DNA of 64,000 bases from JAHJQZ01 sp963676075 (GCA_963676075.2 CAXXNZ010000003.1:190792-254791); one strand, 5' to 3'; shown: positions 1-8,668, counted from the first letter of the stretch. Translations and numbers: made by a program. The notes: generated from the sequence alone by a model not told the origin.

Positions 1-1199
1 TGATCGAGTGCGTAGGCAAGATCCTCGATCAGGTCCTCGCCATCCTCGAGCCCGACTGACAGGCGCAGCAGTGCCTCCGATATTCCGAGTTCGGCCCGTG
101 CCTCGGGGCTGAAACGCTGGTGGGTCGTTGTCGCCGGATGCGAGATGATCGACTTGGCGTCGCCGAGATTGTTGGAAATGGCAATGATCGCCAGCGCGTC
201 GGCGACCCGGAAGGTCGCTTCCTTGCCGCCCTTGACCTCGAAGCTGACCATGGTCGATCCCCCGCCCATCTGGCGATGCGCCAGCGCATATTGCGGATGG
301 CCGGGGTGGCGGGGATAAAGCAGTTTCTCGACTTTCGGATGGTCGGCGAGGAAACTGGCAACCCTCTCGGCGTTCTCCGTCATCGCCCGGACCCGCAGTT
401 CGAGCGTTTCGAGGCCCTTGAGCATGACCCAGGCGTTGAACGGGCTCATCGACGGTCCCGTCTGGCGGATGATGGTGTGGACGTCAGCCGAGATCAGCTC
501 CTGCGATCCGAGAATGACGCCACCGAGGGCCCGGCCCTGGCCGTCGATATGCTTGGTGGCCGAATAAACGACCAGATCCGCCCCGAGCGCCAGCGGCTTT
601 TGCCAGATTGCCGTGGCAAAGACATTGTCGACAACCAGCTTGGCGCCATGGGCATGGGCGATCTCGGCAACGCCGGCGATATCGACCAGTTCGAGCGTCG
701 GGTTGGTCGGCGTCTCGATGAACACCAGCTTGGTGTTGGGCCGCATGGCCTTTTCGAAATTCTCGAGCTCCCGCCCGTCGACCAGCGTCGACTCGACGCC
801 CCAGCGCGGCAGGTAGTCCTCGATGACGTAGCGACAGCCGCCGAACAGTGCCCGCGCCGCGACGGCGTGATCGCCGGCCCGGACCTGGCTCATCGCCGCC
901 GTCGTCACCGCCGCCATGCCGGACGCGGTGCCGCGCGCCGCTTCGGCGCCTTCGATCAGCGCCATGCGCTCCTGGAACATCGCTACCGTCGGATTGGAAA
1001 AGCGCGAGTAGATATGTCCCGGCGCCTCGCCCTTGAAGCGCTTCTCGGCAGCTTCCGAGTCTTCATAGACGAAGCCGGAGTTCATGAAGATAGCTTCGGC
1101 GGTTTCGCCGTGCTGGCTGCGTTCGAGCCCACCCTGGACCATCTGGGTCTGGGGACGGCGTCTTTTCGGGTCCGAGAGCGGGTTCCTGCCGCGATCCAT
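1..1199 (-). CDS. metZ: O-succinylhomoserine sulfhydrylase (3' end cut by window edge)
   Basis: A PLP enzyme of the Cys/Met metabolism family that makes homocysteine from O-succinylhomoserine and sulfide in the cytoplasm. The leftward frame runs open from about 1205 to the window edge, so only a few C-terminal residues are missing. The PLP lysine is seen in YSATKHIDGQGR, preceded by the family motif ETPTNPTL and an early FxNSGFVYEDSEAAEKRF stretch. Two in-frame ATGs lie 6 nt apart (1205 and 1199); the GGAGA sequence sits at proper distance only from 1199, so I take that one. A SAM-II riboswitch and a hairpin with a T run precede it, which fits control by S-adenosylmethionine. Specificity for succinyl rather than acetyl homoserine is inferred from family resemblance and clade. 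Confidence 0.93.
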   Translation of the reverse strand, partial: MDRGRNPLSDPKRRRPQTQMVQGGLERSQHGETAEAIFMNSGFVYEDSEAAEKRFKGEAPGHIYSRFSNPTVAMFQERMALIEGAEAARGTASGMAAVTTAAMSQVRAGDHAVAARALFGGCRYVIEDYLPRWGVESTLVDGRELENFEKAMRPNTKLVFIETPTNPTLELVDIAGVAEIAHAHGAKLVVDNVFATAIWQKPLALGADLVVYSATKHIDGQGRALGGVILGSQELISADVHTIIRQTGPSMSPFNAWVMLKGLETLELRVRAMTENAERVASFLADHPKVEKLLYPRHPGHPQYALAHRQMGGGSTMVSFEVKGGKEATFRVADALAIIAISNNLGDAKSIISHPATTTHQRFSPEARAELGISEALLRLSVGLEDGEDLIEDLAYALD

Positions 1200-1211
1200 C
1201 TTCATTCTCCC

Positions 1212-1239
1212 ATAAAAAAACCGGCGCTGAGGCCGGTTT
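1212..1239 (-). terminator. Intrinsic terminator-like hairpin between riboswitch and metZ
   Basis: Read leftward, the inverted repeat AACCGGC / GCCGGTT with a short loop is followed by seven T residues, just before the metZ ribosome binding site. Its place directly after the SAM-II aptamer suggests transcription attenuation. I see no clear alternative antiterminator pairing by eye. Confidence 0.65.
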
Positions 1240-1318
1240 CGGGTCGTTTAGCATTTGCCCGGACCAAAATCCGGAAGTGGCTGCAATCTGACCGGCCAAA
1301 TCACCACAAGCGCGCCCT
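1240..1318 (-). promoter_or_regulatory. SAM-II riboswitch (metA motif) upstream of metZ
   Basis: The leftward strand carries the conserved SAM-II blocks in order: GGTGATTTGGCCG (about 1306-1294), GCAGCCAC (about 1285-1278) and GCTAAA (1252-1247). In known SAM-II riboswitches these form an H-type pseudoknot that binds S-adenosylmethionine and lowers expression of methionine genes. Presence before metZ is typical of alphaproteobacteria. The motif was read by eye, not scored with a covariance model. Confidence 0.9.
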
Positions 1319-1416
1319 CGCCCGAGGCTCCGGCACGCATTGATCTGGGTTTTAGGGAGATTGACGCTTGGCGTCAATGTCGCAGGTTGCTATCGGATCA
1401 GGCACGAGGGGTAGCA

Positions 1417-2526
1417 ATGGCGACACAACCAAAAGGCATTTTCTCGGCGCGCATGATCGCCGAGCTGTTCGAGACCGGCGCACTCAGGAGCGCCAGTCCG
1501 CTTGATGCCGACCAGATCCAGCCGGCAAGCCTTGATCTTCGGCTCGGGCAAACGGCCTATCGCGTGCGCTCCAGCTTTCTTCCCGGACCCGGAACGGCTG
1601 TCGCTACCCGCATTTCGGAACTCAAGCTGCACGAGATCGACCTCACCGAAGGCGCGGTGCTCGAACGTGGCTGCGTCTATCTGGTGCCCTTGCAGGAAGT
1701 GCTGGCGCTGCCCGGCGATGTCAGCGCCACGGCTAACCCGAAAAGCTCGACGGGACGGCTCGATATCTTCACCCGCGTCATCTGCGACGGCGCCCGCGGC
1801 TTCGACACCATCCCGGCAGGCTACACGGGGCCGCTTTATCTTGAAGTGAGCCCGCGCACCTTCCCGATCCTGGCGCGGACCGGCTCGCGGCTTTCCCAGA
1901 TGCGCTTCCGCAATGCCGACACACGGCTTTCCGCCGACGAACACCGTGTGCTTCACGCCCGCGATACGCTGGTGTTCGATGCCAACGCCGAGATTGGCGA
2001 CGGCGTGTCATTGTCGATCGATCTTGTTGGCGAAGGCCGCGACGGGTTGATCGGGTTCCGCTCCAAACGTCACACGGCGGTGGTCGATGTCGACAAACGT
2101 GATGCGCTTGATGTTCTCGATTTCTGGGAACCGCTGACGACGCGCGGTGTGTCCGAGATCATTCTCGATCCCGATGAGTTCTACATTCTGGTCTCACGCG
2201 AGGCGGTGCAGGTGCCGCCCGATCATGCCGCCGAAATGGTTGCCTTCGATCCGCTGGTCGGCGAATTCCGCGTCCATTACGCCGGGTTCTTCGATCCCGG
2301 GTTCGGGCATGCGCCGGCGGGAGGCCAGGGCAGCCGGGCGGTGCTTGAGGTCAGGAGCCGCGAGGTGCCGTTCCTGCTCGGCCACGGCCAGACGGTCGGC
2401 AAGCTGATCTACGAGAAAATGGCAGAGGTGCCGCAAAAGCTCTACGGCGCCGATCTCGGTTCCAATTACCAGGCGCAGAGCCTGAAGCTCTCCAAGCATT
2501 TCAGGTCTTACGCAGCACCGGCCTGA
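1417..2526 (+). CDS. dcd: 2'-deoxycytidine 5'-triphosphate deaminase, double-length form
   Basis: Deaminates dCTP to dUTP, feeding dTTP synthesis in the cytoplasm. The product is 369 residues, about twice the usual dCTP deaminase, as in the alphaproteobacterial family with two fused dUTPase/DCD folds. The N-terminal half shows IQPASLDLRLG and KSSTGRLDIFTRVICDG, the substrate-binding segments of DCD enzymes; the second half repeats a similar fold around EVSPRTFPILARTG and GFRSK. The ATG at 1417 is preceded by GAGG at good distance; an in-frame upstream extension to 1255 would enter the riboswitch region and is unlikely. Its end overlaps the convergent LysR gene by 19 bases. Substrate choice within the DCD/DUT family is inferred. 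Confidence 0.9.
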   Translation: MATQPKGIFSARMIAELFETGALRSASPLDADQIQPASLDLRLGQTAYRVRSSFLPGPGTAVATRISELKLHEIDLTEGAVLERGCVYLVPLQEVLALPGDVSATANPKSSTGRLDIFTRVICDGARGFDTIPAGYTGPLYLEVSPRTFPILARTGSRLSQMRFRNADTRLSADEHRVLHARDTLVFDANAEIGDGVSLSIDLVGEGRDGLIGFRSKRHTAVVDVDKRDALDVLDFWEPLTTRGVSEIILDPDEFYILVSREAVQVPPDHAAEMVAFDPLVGEFRVHYAGFFDPGFGHAPAGGQGSRAVLEVRSREVPFLLGHGQTVGKLIYEKMAEVPQKLYGADLGSNYQAQSLKLSKHFRSYAAPA

Positions 2527-3386
2527 AGGGCGACCTGCGGCCGGAAATGCGCCCGCAGGTAGTCGAGAAATGCCGTGAGTGGCGGCGAATTGGATTCACT
2601 GCGCGTCTGTATGTAAATCGTGGCGTCACCAAGCGGATAGCGTTCATCCATCTCTTCAAGGATCTTGAGCCCGGGCACGAGATACCAGCGTGGCGCGACA
2701 GTGATGCCGAGCCCGTCGCGAACGGTCGAGATCAGCAGCGGTGCGTTCGAAGTGGTATAGGCGACCCGCCAGTCCCTGCCACCAGCGGCAAGCGCAGTGA
2801 GGGCCTGTGCCCGCCAGGTGCATCCGTCCGACCACAGGGCAAGCGGAAGATGGTCATCCATGTGCCGACAATGCTGTTCGGCGCCGACCCAGTGTAGCTT
2901 GTCGACGCGCAAGGGCTCGACGCCTGGCTCCGGATCGCAGCTTGAAATCAGCAGGGCATCGAACTTCTCAGTGTGCTCGTGTCGGCGCAGCTCGACCAGG
3001 TCGCCGGTAACCACCTCCACCTCGACGGCCGGATGGGTTCTGGCAAATTGCTTGAGTATCGGCGGCAGGAAGGCCTGGGCATAGTCATCGCATGTGCCGA
3101 TGCGGATGGCACCACTCACCTCCGGCGGCCGGAAGGCGAATATGGTCTCGTCATTGAGGCGAACGATCGGGCGGGCATATTCCATCAGCCGCCGGCCTTC
3201 CGCTGTCAGCACATTGCGCCGTCCGACCCTTTCGAACAGTGCTGCCCCGAGCATCTCCTCGAGCCGCTTCATCTGTGCCGAGACGGTCGATTGCGTCTTG
3301 TTCACTTGCAACGCCGCCGCGCTGTAAGAACCGGTGTCAGAAATCGCCAGAAAGCTGCGCAAAAAGTCCGGATCGAGGGAAAGCAT
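2508..3386 (-). CDS. LysR-family transcriptional regulator
   Basis: A DNA-binding regulator with the LysR layout: N-terminal winged helix (about residues 1-60, with DTGSYSAAALQVNKTQSTVS as recognition region) and a periplasmic-binding-like effector domain (about 90-290). It is 292 residues, normal for the family. ATG at 3386 has AGGT upstream; an upstream TTG would add seven residues. It is divergent from a DUF1127 gene, an arrangement repeated elsewhere in this window (29.7-30.9 kb). The shared intergenic DNA includes the palindrome TTGATCAA. The effector is not evident. Confidence 0.92.
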   Translation of the reverse strand: MLSLDPDFLRSFLAISDTGSYSAAALQVNKTQSTVSAQMKRLEEMLGAALFERVGRRNVLTAEGRRLMEYARPIVRLNDETIFAFRPPEVSGAIRIGTCDDYAQAFLPPILKQFARTHPAVEVEVVTGDLVELRRHEHTEKFDALLISSCDPEPGVEPLRVDKLHWVGAEQHCRHMDDHLPLALWSDGCTWRAQALTALAAGGRDWRVAYTTSNAPLLISTVRDGLGITVAPRWYLVPGLKILEEMDERYPLGDATIYIQTRSESNSPPLTAFLDYLRAHFRPQVALQAGAA

Positions 3387-3487
3387 GACAGACCTATAGA
3401 TCGACAATTTCGATCAATATAACAAAATACATTTGTTTGATCAATGTTTGAATGTATCGGATCGTGGCAGGGACGAAAGGAAGCCCC

Positions 3488-3703
3488 ATGACCCTGACAT
3501 TCGATACGCCCCGCGCAACCCTGTCTTTTCTGCGTTGCTTCACCGGCAGACTGGTCGCCTGGACAGAACATCGGCGCGTCAGCCGCCGCCGCGCCAGGAC
3601 GCTGGCAGCACTGGAGCGTGAACCGGATTGGCTTCTGGAAGACATCGGCGTCCGCCGCGGCAACAATCCTCATGAGCCGCAGATGCGGCGCGGCTGGTGG
3701 TAG
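3488..3703 (+). CDS. DUF1127 small protein
   Basis: A 71-residue arginine-rich protein with the DUF1127 signature near the C terminus (LLEDIGVRRG, preceded by RARTLAALEREPDW). DUF1127 proteins are common in alphaproteobacteria; some members affect phosphate, C1 metabolism and small RNA turnover, but no role can be assigned here. ATG at 3488 follows an AAGGAAG ribosome binding site. It is divergent from a LysR gene that may control it, and is followed by a strong hairpin terminator. Confidence 0.85.
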   Translation: MTLTFDTPRATLSFLRCFTGRLVAWTEHRRVSRRRARTLAALEREPDWLLEDIGVRRGNNPHEPQMRRGWW

Positions 3704-3707
3704 AAAA

Positions 3708-3735
3708 GGGCCCGGATGCATTCCGGGCCTGTTTC
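3708..3735 (+). terminator. Terminator after the DUF1127 gene
   Basis: Inverted repeat GGCCCGGA / TCCGGGCC begins five bases after the stop codon and is followed by TGTTT. It lies between convergent genes, so it may also serve the L,D-transpeptidase transcript. Confidence 0.7.
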
Positions 3736-3767
3736 AGCTGCGGCGCCTTGCGGCACCGGCGTCCGGT

Positions 3768-4187
3768 TCAGGATTTGATCTGGATGGTCGTGTTCTCGGC
3801 GCCGTTCTTTTTGACCAGGCCAAACAGTTTCTCGGCGTTGGACGGGTCGAGCCGCACGCAGCCATGCGAGGCCGGTGTGCCGAGACGGGCCAGATCGGTC
3901 GTTCCGTGAATGGCATAGCCGCCATAAAAGAAGATCGAAAAGGGCATGGGCGAGTTGTGGTACTTCTTCGAGAAATACCGCTCATGCATGCGGGTCGGCT
4001 GGAACGAGCCGGTCGGCGTGCGGTAATTCGGCCGTGCAGTCGAGACGTCCCAAGTATATCTGGTGAAATAGCCGACCTTCACATACATCTTCTGGTCGGA
4101 GATATCGACCGTCACCGAAACAGGTGCGGCGGCGGCGGGCGTGGCCAGGATCAGCATCCCGAGCACCAACAACGAACGTAGACGCAT
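3768..4187 (-). CDS. L,D-transpeptidase (YkuD family), exported
   Basis: Periplasmic cell-wall enzyme that forms 3-3 peptidoglycan cross-links or attaches proteins to the wall. The 139-residue product begins with a signal peptide (RLRSLLVLGMLILATPAAAA) and then a minimal YkuD domain. The catalytic motif is intact: IHGT near residue 95 and ASHGCVRL near 110, with the nucleophilic cysteine in SHGC. ATG at 4187 is chosen because GGAGG lies 8 nt upstream; an earlier TTG would place GGAGG inside the coding sequence. Substrate or partner cannot be told. Confidence 0.93.
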   Translation of the reverse strand: MRLRSLLVLGMLILATPAAAAPVSVTVDISDQKMYVKVGYFTRYTWDVSTARPNYRTPTGSFQPTRMHERYFSKKYHNSPMPFSIFFYGGYAIHGTTDLARLGTPASHGCVRLDPSNAEKLFGLVKKNGAENTTIQIKS

Positions 4188-4421
4188 ATTGCGAGCCTCC
4201 AATCACGCCCGGATTGTATTGGCCATGCGTAAAATTTCATGAAAAGAATAGTGTATAGAGAGAGTTGACGTCTGACAGAAGCAAGGTCGCATTGACCATT
4301 CACGCAAGCCGCAGCATGAGCGATACATCATGCGCCGTCCGGTCACATGATTGGCCGAAAGGTTGAGCGAACACGGTGTCTTGACGGCTCCGGCGCTTTC
4401 GAGCAGAACATGCGCACGGGC

Positions 4422-4495
4422 GCGGGTGTAGCTCAATGGTAGAGCAGAAGCTTCCCAAGCTTACGACGAGGGTTCGATTCCCTTCACCCGCTCCA
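4422..4495 (+). tRNA. tRNA-Gly (CCC anticodon)
   Basis: A complete cloverleaf: acceptor stem GCGGGTG with CACCCGC, D-arm GCTC...GAGC, anticodon loop TTCCCAA, T-loop TTCGATT and an encoded CCA end. The anticodon stem has one mismatch at its outer pair. Its 3' portion serves as the attachment site of element 1 and is duplicated at 19887-19935. Confidence 0.95.
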
Positions 4496-4496
4496 G
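4448..4496 (+). repeat. Left attachment repeat of element 1 (tRNA-Gly 3' end)
   Basis: This 49-bp sequence, from the anticodon stem through the CCA end plus one G, is repeated exactly at 19887-19935. The left copy completes the functional tRNA. Such tRNA-derived repeats are left by tyrosine integrases, and one lies beside the right copy. Confidence 0.93.
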
Positions 4497-4520
4497 CACT
4501 TAGCTAGCGTCCTATTACTT

Positions 4521-4552
4521 TTTAGCACGGATTTGGCACGGAATTCTGATTG
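4521..4552 (+). repeat. Putative integrase arm-type sites, left end
   Basis: Two spaced copies of a GCACGGA/GCACGGAA motif occur here. Nearly the same sequence lies at 19750-19780, in the same orientation, just inside the right att repeat. Paired short repeats inside both ends are typical of tyrosine integrase arm-binding sites; binding is inferred. Confidence 0.55.
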
Positions 4553-4603
4553 CAAGCGACCGCGTAGTACAGAGCAGGCCCCACAACGTGGAGCCTGTTT
4601 AGG

Positions 4604-4867
4604 TTATTGACGCGAACGAGAACGATTGGTTCGCCTATGCGGCGCGACTGGCGTGGACTTTGTTTCGTCGTCGGATTCCTCATCACCGATTTCCCGACAC
4701 ACGATCTTCCCGTCAATTGGCAAGGCTTGCAGCATGATGTTGAAGCCACCGTTGTCTTTGTGCGGAAACACGAGACCTAGGTTAAGCCAATAGTCTTCCT
4801 GGCCCTCGCGGCGGATCACGGCATAGGCGCGGTGACTTGGTTGCCGGGGTTGGTCCTTGTCCGACAT
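4604..4867 (-). CDS. Hypothetical 87-residue protein of element 1
   Basis: A small protein with the segment YAVIRREGQEDYWLNLGLVFPH and a basic C-terminal tail (RTNRSRSRQ). ATG at 4867 follows AAGGA at good spacing. It is the last gene before the left end, downstream of the replication-relaxation gene. Small genes with this YAVIRREGQ-type opening are seen in plasmid-like elements, but I assign no function. Confidence 0.65.
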   Translation of the reverse strand: MSDKDQPRQPSHRAYAVIRREGQEDYWLNLGLVFPHKDNGGFNIMLQALPIDGKIVCREIGDEESDDETKSTPVAPHRRTNRSRSRQ

Positions 4868-5037
4868 TGTAGGTTCCTTCCAAACTTAAGTTGATCTTCC
4901 TGCACCGGCAGGCGCCAAGCGTCCTGGCGTCTGCGGGCGAGGAACGATCGTGTTTGGAGCGAAGAACTTCCGAGCTCCACGGTACGCGGTGGCGAAGCCT
5001 CGTCAAGGTTGCCACGCAACGCGCAATGAACCCGCGT

Positions 5038-5982
5038 TTATGTCAAGCGGACGGATTTGCCTGAACCTTCGACCCACGAAGCCGAGAGCGGCTCCGAAGA
5101 AGACAGTTCGTCCCGCGTCGCAAAAAAGAACAGCGGACCACCAAGGCTGCTGGGCACACGGATCTTGGCAAGGGCATCGCACATTGAGTTGAGACGAGTC
5201 GCGTCCGTAGTTACGGTCAACACGCGAAAAGCCCGCCAGCCAAATTGCTTCTCGTGCTGCTTAGCAGCTTGTGCGGAAAGATAGGCGCGCATCTTTCGCT
5301 CGAAACTGGTTTGGCTGATATCGCTTCGTGAGACCGGCATGGTGCCACGATCGATCTCAACGAGAAAGCAGCGACGTGAGCCGTCGGAGAAGCGGAGTCC
5401 AAAGGCATAGTCGGGGATTACGCCGACCTCACGCATGACGCCTTTTTGGGTGATGTTGGCAGTGAGCTTGAACGGCTCGCGACGCGGACTTTGATCCGGA
5501 AACTCTTTGATCAGCTGCTCAGGGTGGATCATCTCGATGTCTGTCCGCCCAAATGTAGCAACTTGAACGGCGACGGAAAAGTCGACGATCTCCAATTGGT
5601 GCTCGATAAAAGGTCGGCCGACTTCGCGGTTCTTGCGGCTCCATTCGGCATTGGCGAACGCTACCTCGTTTCGCTCAATCAGAAGACGCGCTCCACGATC
5701 GGCCAACGCATAGACCATCGGCGCCGACCCCGAGGTCGGGTAATAGTCGAGCTGGGCGCGAGGCCGATCGACATAGCCGGCGTGGAAGAGCCGCAACAGG
5801 CGATCGTTGATGCGGTCAAGCGACCGCCCGAGCAATGTCGCGATGTGGGTCGAGCGCAAGAAGCGATACTGTGCCAGCATCCGTACGATAGTGATGTCGT
5901 CTTCGGTCAGGCGAAAGCTCGGCACCTGTTTGGCGCGTTGAAAGCGTGGGCGTCGTTTGGGCTTTGAGCTTTGCTCGTCCAT
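5038..5982 (-). CDS. Replication-relaxation family protein (Replic_Relax)
   Basis: A 314-residue protein with a winged-helix-like N-terminal part (about 20-110: TEDDITIVRMLAQYRFLRS, THIATLLGRSLDRINDRLLRL) and a C-terminal part holding VGVIPDYAFGL and CFLVEIDRGTMP, resembling a nuclease-like core (D...E in DYAF...VEID). These features fit the Replic_Relax family, linked to plasmid replication and DNA relaxation. The gene follows the first TraD-like ATPase by 36 bases in the same direction. As no ordinary relaxase is present in element 1, it is a candidate for DNA processing at transfer; that is inference. Confidence 0.75.
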   Translation of the reverse strand: MDEQSSKPKRRPRFQRAKQVPSFRLTEDDITIVRMLAQYRFLRSTHIATLLGRSLDRINDRLLRLFHAGYVDRPRAQLDYYPTSGSAPMVYALADRGARLLIERNEVAFANAEWSRKNREVGRPFIEHQLEIVDFSVAVQVATFGRTDIEMIHPEQLIKEFPDQSPRREPFKLTANITQKGVMREVGVIPDYAFGLRFSDGSRRCFLVEIDRGTMPVSRSDISQTSFERKMRAYLSAQAAKQHEKQFGWRAFRVLTVTTDATRLNSMCDALAKIRVPSSLGGPLFFFATRDELSSSEPLSASWVEGSGKSVRLT

Positions 5983-6018
5983 GGCCTCATTCTACCAGAC
6001 GCAGATTCCAAATGCCCG

Positions 6019-7983
6019 TCAGCTGCGCCAGTCGTCACCGTCATCCGGCGTCTCGGGCGCCGTTTGCGCTATTGAGGGTGTGTCCGTAGGCTTTTCGTCT
6101 TCCTCTGACGCGCTTGGTCGCGGCGCGGCGGCCGTGTCGCGCTCGGTCGCGATCTGTCGCCGATTGGCGGCAAGCAATTCCTGGTATGCGGTGTGGGACA
6201 TTTGGGGCAGTCGTTCGAGCGTGCCCAAGGGAACCGTGAGCTTGACGGCGCTGTCGGTGAGGTTGCGAATGAAGGCTGCGAACTCGGTTGTGTTTCGACG
6301 TTTGTGCATCGACGAAACAAACTCAGGTTTGGTGCCCATGTTGCGGGCAAGGGAGGTGGCGTCGCTTGATGACACACCGCCAGCGAGCTTGATCGAGGTG
6401 TTGGACATCAAACTGGCAAGAAGCGGTCTGGTCAGCTGGTCGAGATGCTGATGGGCAGCAATGACACCGAGCCGGAACTTGCGCGCCTGACTCAACAGGC
6501 TGTCGATATTGTCGTCGAAATAATCCGAGGCCTCATCGATATACAAAAGGGCCGGCCGGCGTTCGTGTTCGGGAATAGCCGCACGTTCCAATGCCGCCTG
6601 GAAGGTCAGAGCAATGAAGAAGCGCCCGAGGATCGATGAACGCTCGGCCTTCAAGAAGTCCTTGGCGGTGTTGACCAGAACGATCTTGCCCGAATTGAGC
6701 GCGGTGAACATGTCGAGCTTGTTGCGTGGATTGGAAAAAAGTCGCTCGAAGGTCGGGTTCTCCAACACGCCCCACAGGCGCCGGAGGATTTGCTTTTTGG
6801 TCTCGGCGAACTGGCGATCGTTGAACTCGTGGGTGAAGAAGGATTTCGCCATGCCGTCGAGCCTGTCGAAATAGGGAACGAAGGGCCCAGCGTCCTGCAT
6901 CACGTCGCGCAAAGTGAGAATGGTCGCATCCGGGATGACCAGCATCAGCCGGGCAAGGTAGCGAAAGATGACGTTCTGCTTTTGGGTCAACTCGGCGCCG
7001 AGCAAGCCGCCGAAGATGAAATCGTAGAGCTCGATCACCCCGTTCATGATCTGCTCATTTTGCCGAGCGCCGTAGGAGCCGACCCGATCGAGATCGACAT
7101 CGAACAGGCCAAGCGCAGGTGGGTGTTCAACATCGGTGGGATCGATGATGACCAAGCGATCAGCCAGCGGGCCGGTCTCAGGGTCGAACAGGTCGAGCCG
7201 GGCAATCTTGGAAATCAGATCGCCTTGGCTATCGATGACGACAAGGCTCGGCACGTCGTCCGGGTCATGGGAAAGGTCATGAGCAATGAGATGCTGAAGC
7301 GTTTGCGTCTTGCCGTGGCCGGTGCCAGCGACGACGTGCATGTGCTCGAACCGGCTTGCCAATGGCAAGGAGAAGGGGAGCGGGATCATAGCAAGATCAA
7401 AGAGTGGCGTGCCCGACAAATAGGTCTCGACCAGTTCTTCGGGCGGCAAGCTTGATTCATCCGGGCCGATGAGCGGCCGACGATGCTCCTGGTAGGGGAT
7501 CTGGTTCGAGGTGGCGCACATATTACGATAAAGGCGATCGGCAAGGGTCGAGAACAATCCGATCTCGGCAAACTCGTCCTGGAGAAACGTGCCGGCCAGC
7601 ATCGCAACAAATATGTTGAGGTCGCCCATCATCGTGTAGAGCGGCACCGTGAAGGCCGCGCCGGCATCATCGATGCCTTTAGGCAGGCCTTCGACGACAT
7701 AGGCGGAAAGTGACGCCAGGACCTGGATGAGCTCGCCGGCGATCTTGTCCTGATGTGCCAAGAAATATTCCTGCGCCCGCAAATGTCGGCGCAGATCGAC
7801 CTGCTCTTGCAAGGTCAGCTTGGCCGACGTCCAGTCGACTTGCGGCGTCGAAAAGATCGTCTCTTCGAGGGCGAGGATTTCGCGCTGTGCCGTGTCGAGC
7901 GCTTGCGCCAGCTCGCGCGAATGCGGCATCTCGACGGCTTCGATGACGGTCTGTGCGACGAAATCGGAAAAGGCGACAACCAT
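6019..7983 (-). CDS. TraD/VirD4-like DNA-transfer ATPase 1
   Basis: A 654-residue ATPase resembling conjugative coupling proteins. The N-terminal ~200 residues are helical with no clear membrane anchor. Walker A is AGTGHGKTQ near residue 220 (histidine within the loop is unusual), followed by VVIDSQGDL; Walker B is LLYIDEASDYF in the second half; IAAHQHLDQL and MSNTSIKLAGGV match the later coupling-protein motifs. The C-terminal ~60 residues are Pro/Asp/Glu-rich. It is three bases after a 43-residue ORF and before the replication-relaxation gene, so these form one operon. Likely moves element DNA to a channel; the channel is not encoded here. Confidence 0.85.
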   Translation of the reverse strand: MVVAFSDFVAQTVIEAVEMPHSRELAQALDTAQREILALEETIFSTPQVDWTSAKLTLQEQVDLRRHLRAQEYFLAHQDKIAGELIQVLASLSAYVVEGLPKGIDDAGAAFTVPLYTMMGDLNIFVAMLAGTFLQDEFAEIGLFSTLADRLYRNMCATSNQIPYQEHRRPLIGPDESSLPPEELVETYLSGTPLFDLAMIPLPFSLPLASRFEHMHVVAGTGHGKTQTLQHLIAHDLSHDPDDVPSLVVIDSQGDLISKIARLDLFDPETGPLADRLVIIDPTDVEHPPALGLFDVDLDRVGSYGARQNEQIMNGVIELYDFIFGGLLGAELTQKQNVIFRYLARLMLVIPDATILTLRDVMQDAGPFVPYFDRLDGMAKSFFTHEFNDRQFAETKKQILRRLWGVLENPTFERLFSNPRNKLDMFTALNSGKIVLVNTAKDFLKAERSSILGRFFIALTFQAALERAAIPEHERRPALLYIDEASDYFDDNIDSLLSQARKFRLGVIAAHQHLDQLTRPLLASLMSNTSIKLAGGVSSSDATSLARNMGTKPEFVSSMHKRRNTTEFAAFIRNLTDSAVKLTVPLGTLERLPQMSHTAYQELLAANRRQIATERDTAAAPRPSASEEDEKPTDTPSIAQTAPETPDDGDDWRS

Positions 7984-7986
7984 GTT

Positions 7987-8118
7987 CTAGCCCGCCCAGT
8001 CCGACGCCTTGAACTGGGCGGTCACGCGATTGTAGAGCTCAATCGTATCGGCCAAGTCCCTGGCGCGCTCGTGGGTGAAACGGCGAACGAAAGGGGTGTA
8101 GGTCGACGGCTTCGCCAC
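7987..8118 (-). CDS. Small 43-residue ORF between ATPase 1 and the 140-residue gene
   Basis: A GTG-started frame begins two bases after the upstream gene's stop and ends three bases before the ATPase start. The translation (begins MAKPSTYTPFVRRFTHERARD, ends FKASDWAG) looks amphipathic and not random. Tight packing supports translation. Function unknown. Confidence 0.5.
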   Translation of the reverse strand: MAKPSTYTPFVRRFTHERARDLADTIELYNRVTAQFKASDWAG

Positions 8119-8120
8119 AC

Positions 8121-8543
8121 TCAAATCTCGATGACTTCCTCGCGCCCGTCGAAGCTGTTGGCCAATTGCAGATAGCCCTTGGCGCTAGCACAGGCGCTCC
8201 GGATCGCATCCTCGGCGCCCACGAGTTCGTCCAGATCCTTGCACTCGATATGCTGGCCGCGACTCAAGCTGTCGATCGTGCAGGTGAGGGAAAGCATCGC
8301 CATCCCGAGGCTCATAGCGCCTTTGGCAACGCCCAAAACGCCGCCGCGATCAGTTTGTTCAACAGCGGAACTCGCGTGCTTTCTGGCGTTTTCGCTCGAA
8401 TAGACGATTTCGTTGCCAAGCTTGTATTTCTTGATCAACGCGCCTTCATCGGCCGATGGTTCGATCCGGGCATCCAAAGCGAAAATCACCTTGCCACCCA
8501 GCATGCCGCCGCTCTTTTGCGAACGGCGCAGGAAAAGTTTCAT
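8121..8543 (-). CDS. Hypothetical 140-residue protein of element 1
   Basis: Begins MKLFLRRSQKSGGMLGGKV, contains a glycine/methionine-rich weakly hydrophobic stretch (VLGVAKGAMSLGMAMLSL, about 88-105) and ends with an acidic tail. It heads the putative operon 8543-5038 with two ATPase-linked genes. The hydrophobic segment could anchor or bind a membrane component, but nothing specific is recognised. Confidence 0.6.
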   Translation of the reverse strand: MKLFLRRSQKSGGMLGGKVIFALDARIEPSADEGALIKKYKLGNEIVYSSENARKHASSAVEQTDRGGVLGVAKGAMSLGMAMLSLTCTIDSLSRGQHIECKDLDELVGAEDAIRSACASAKGYLQLANSFDGREEVIEI

Positions 8544-8668
8544 AGCCAGTCTCCAAATAGAATATGTGAAAACACATGCATTACAAACCGGCGCAACTGC
8601 CGCATGAAAACACTAGTACAGAGAATTCAGAATCAAGCTGTGACGTTTAGTCCGATTCAGACTTCTGC

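Noticed and set aside
120..1343. A 407-codon rightward frame across metZ
   Set aside because: It is the antisense shadow of metZ, which has the full PLP-enzyme motifs on the other strand.
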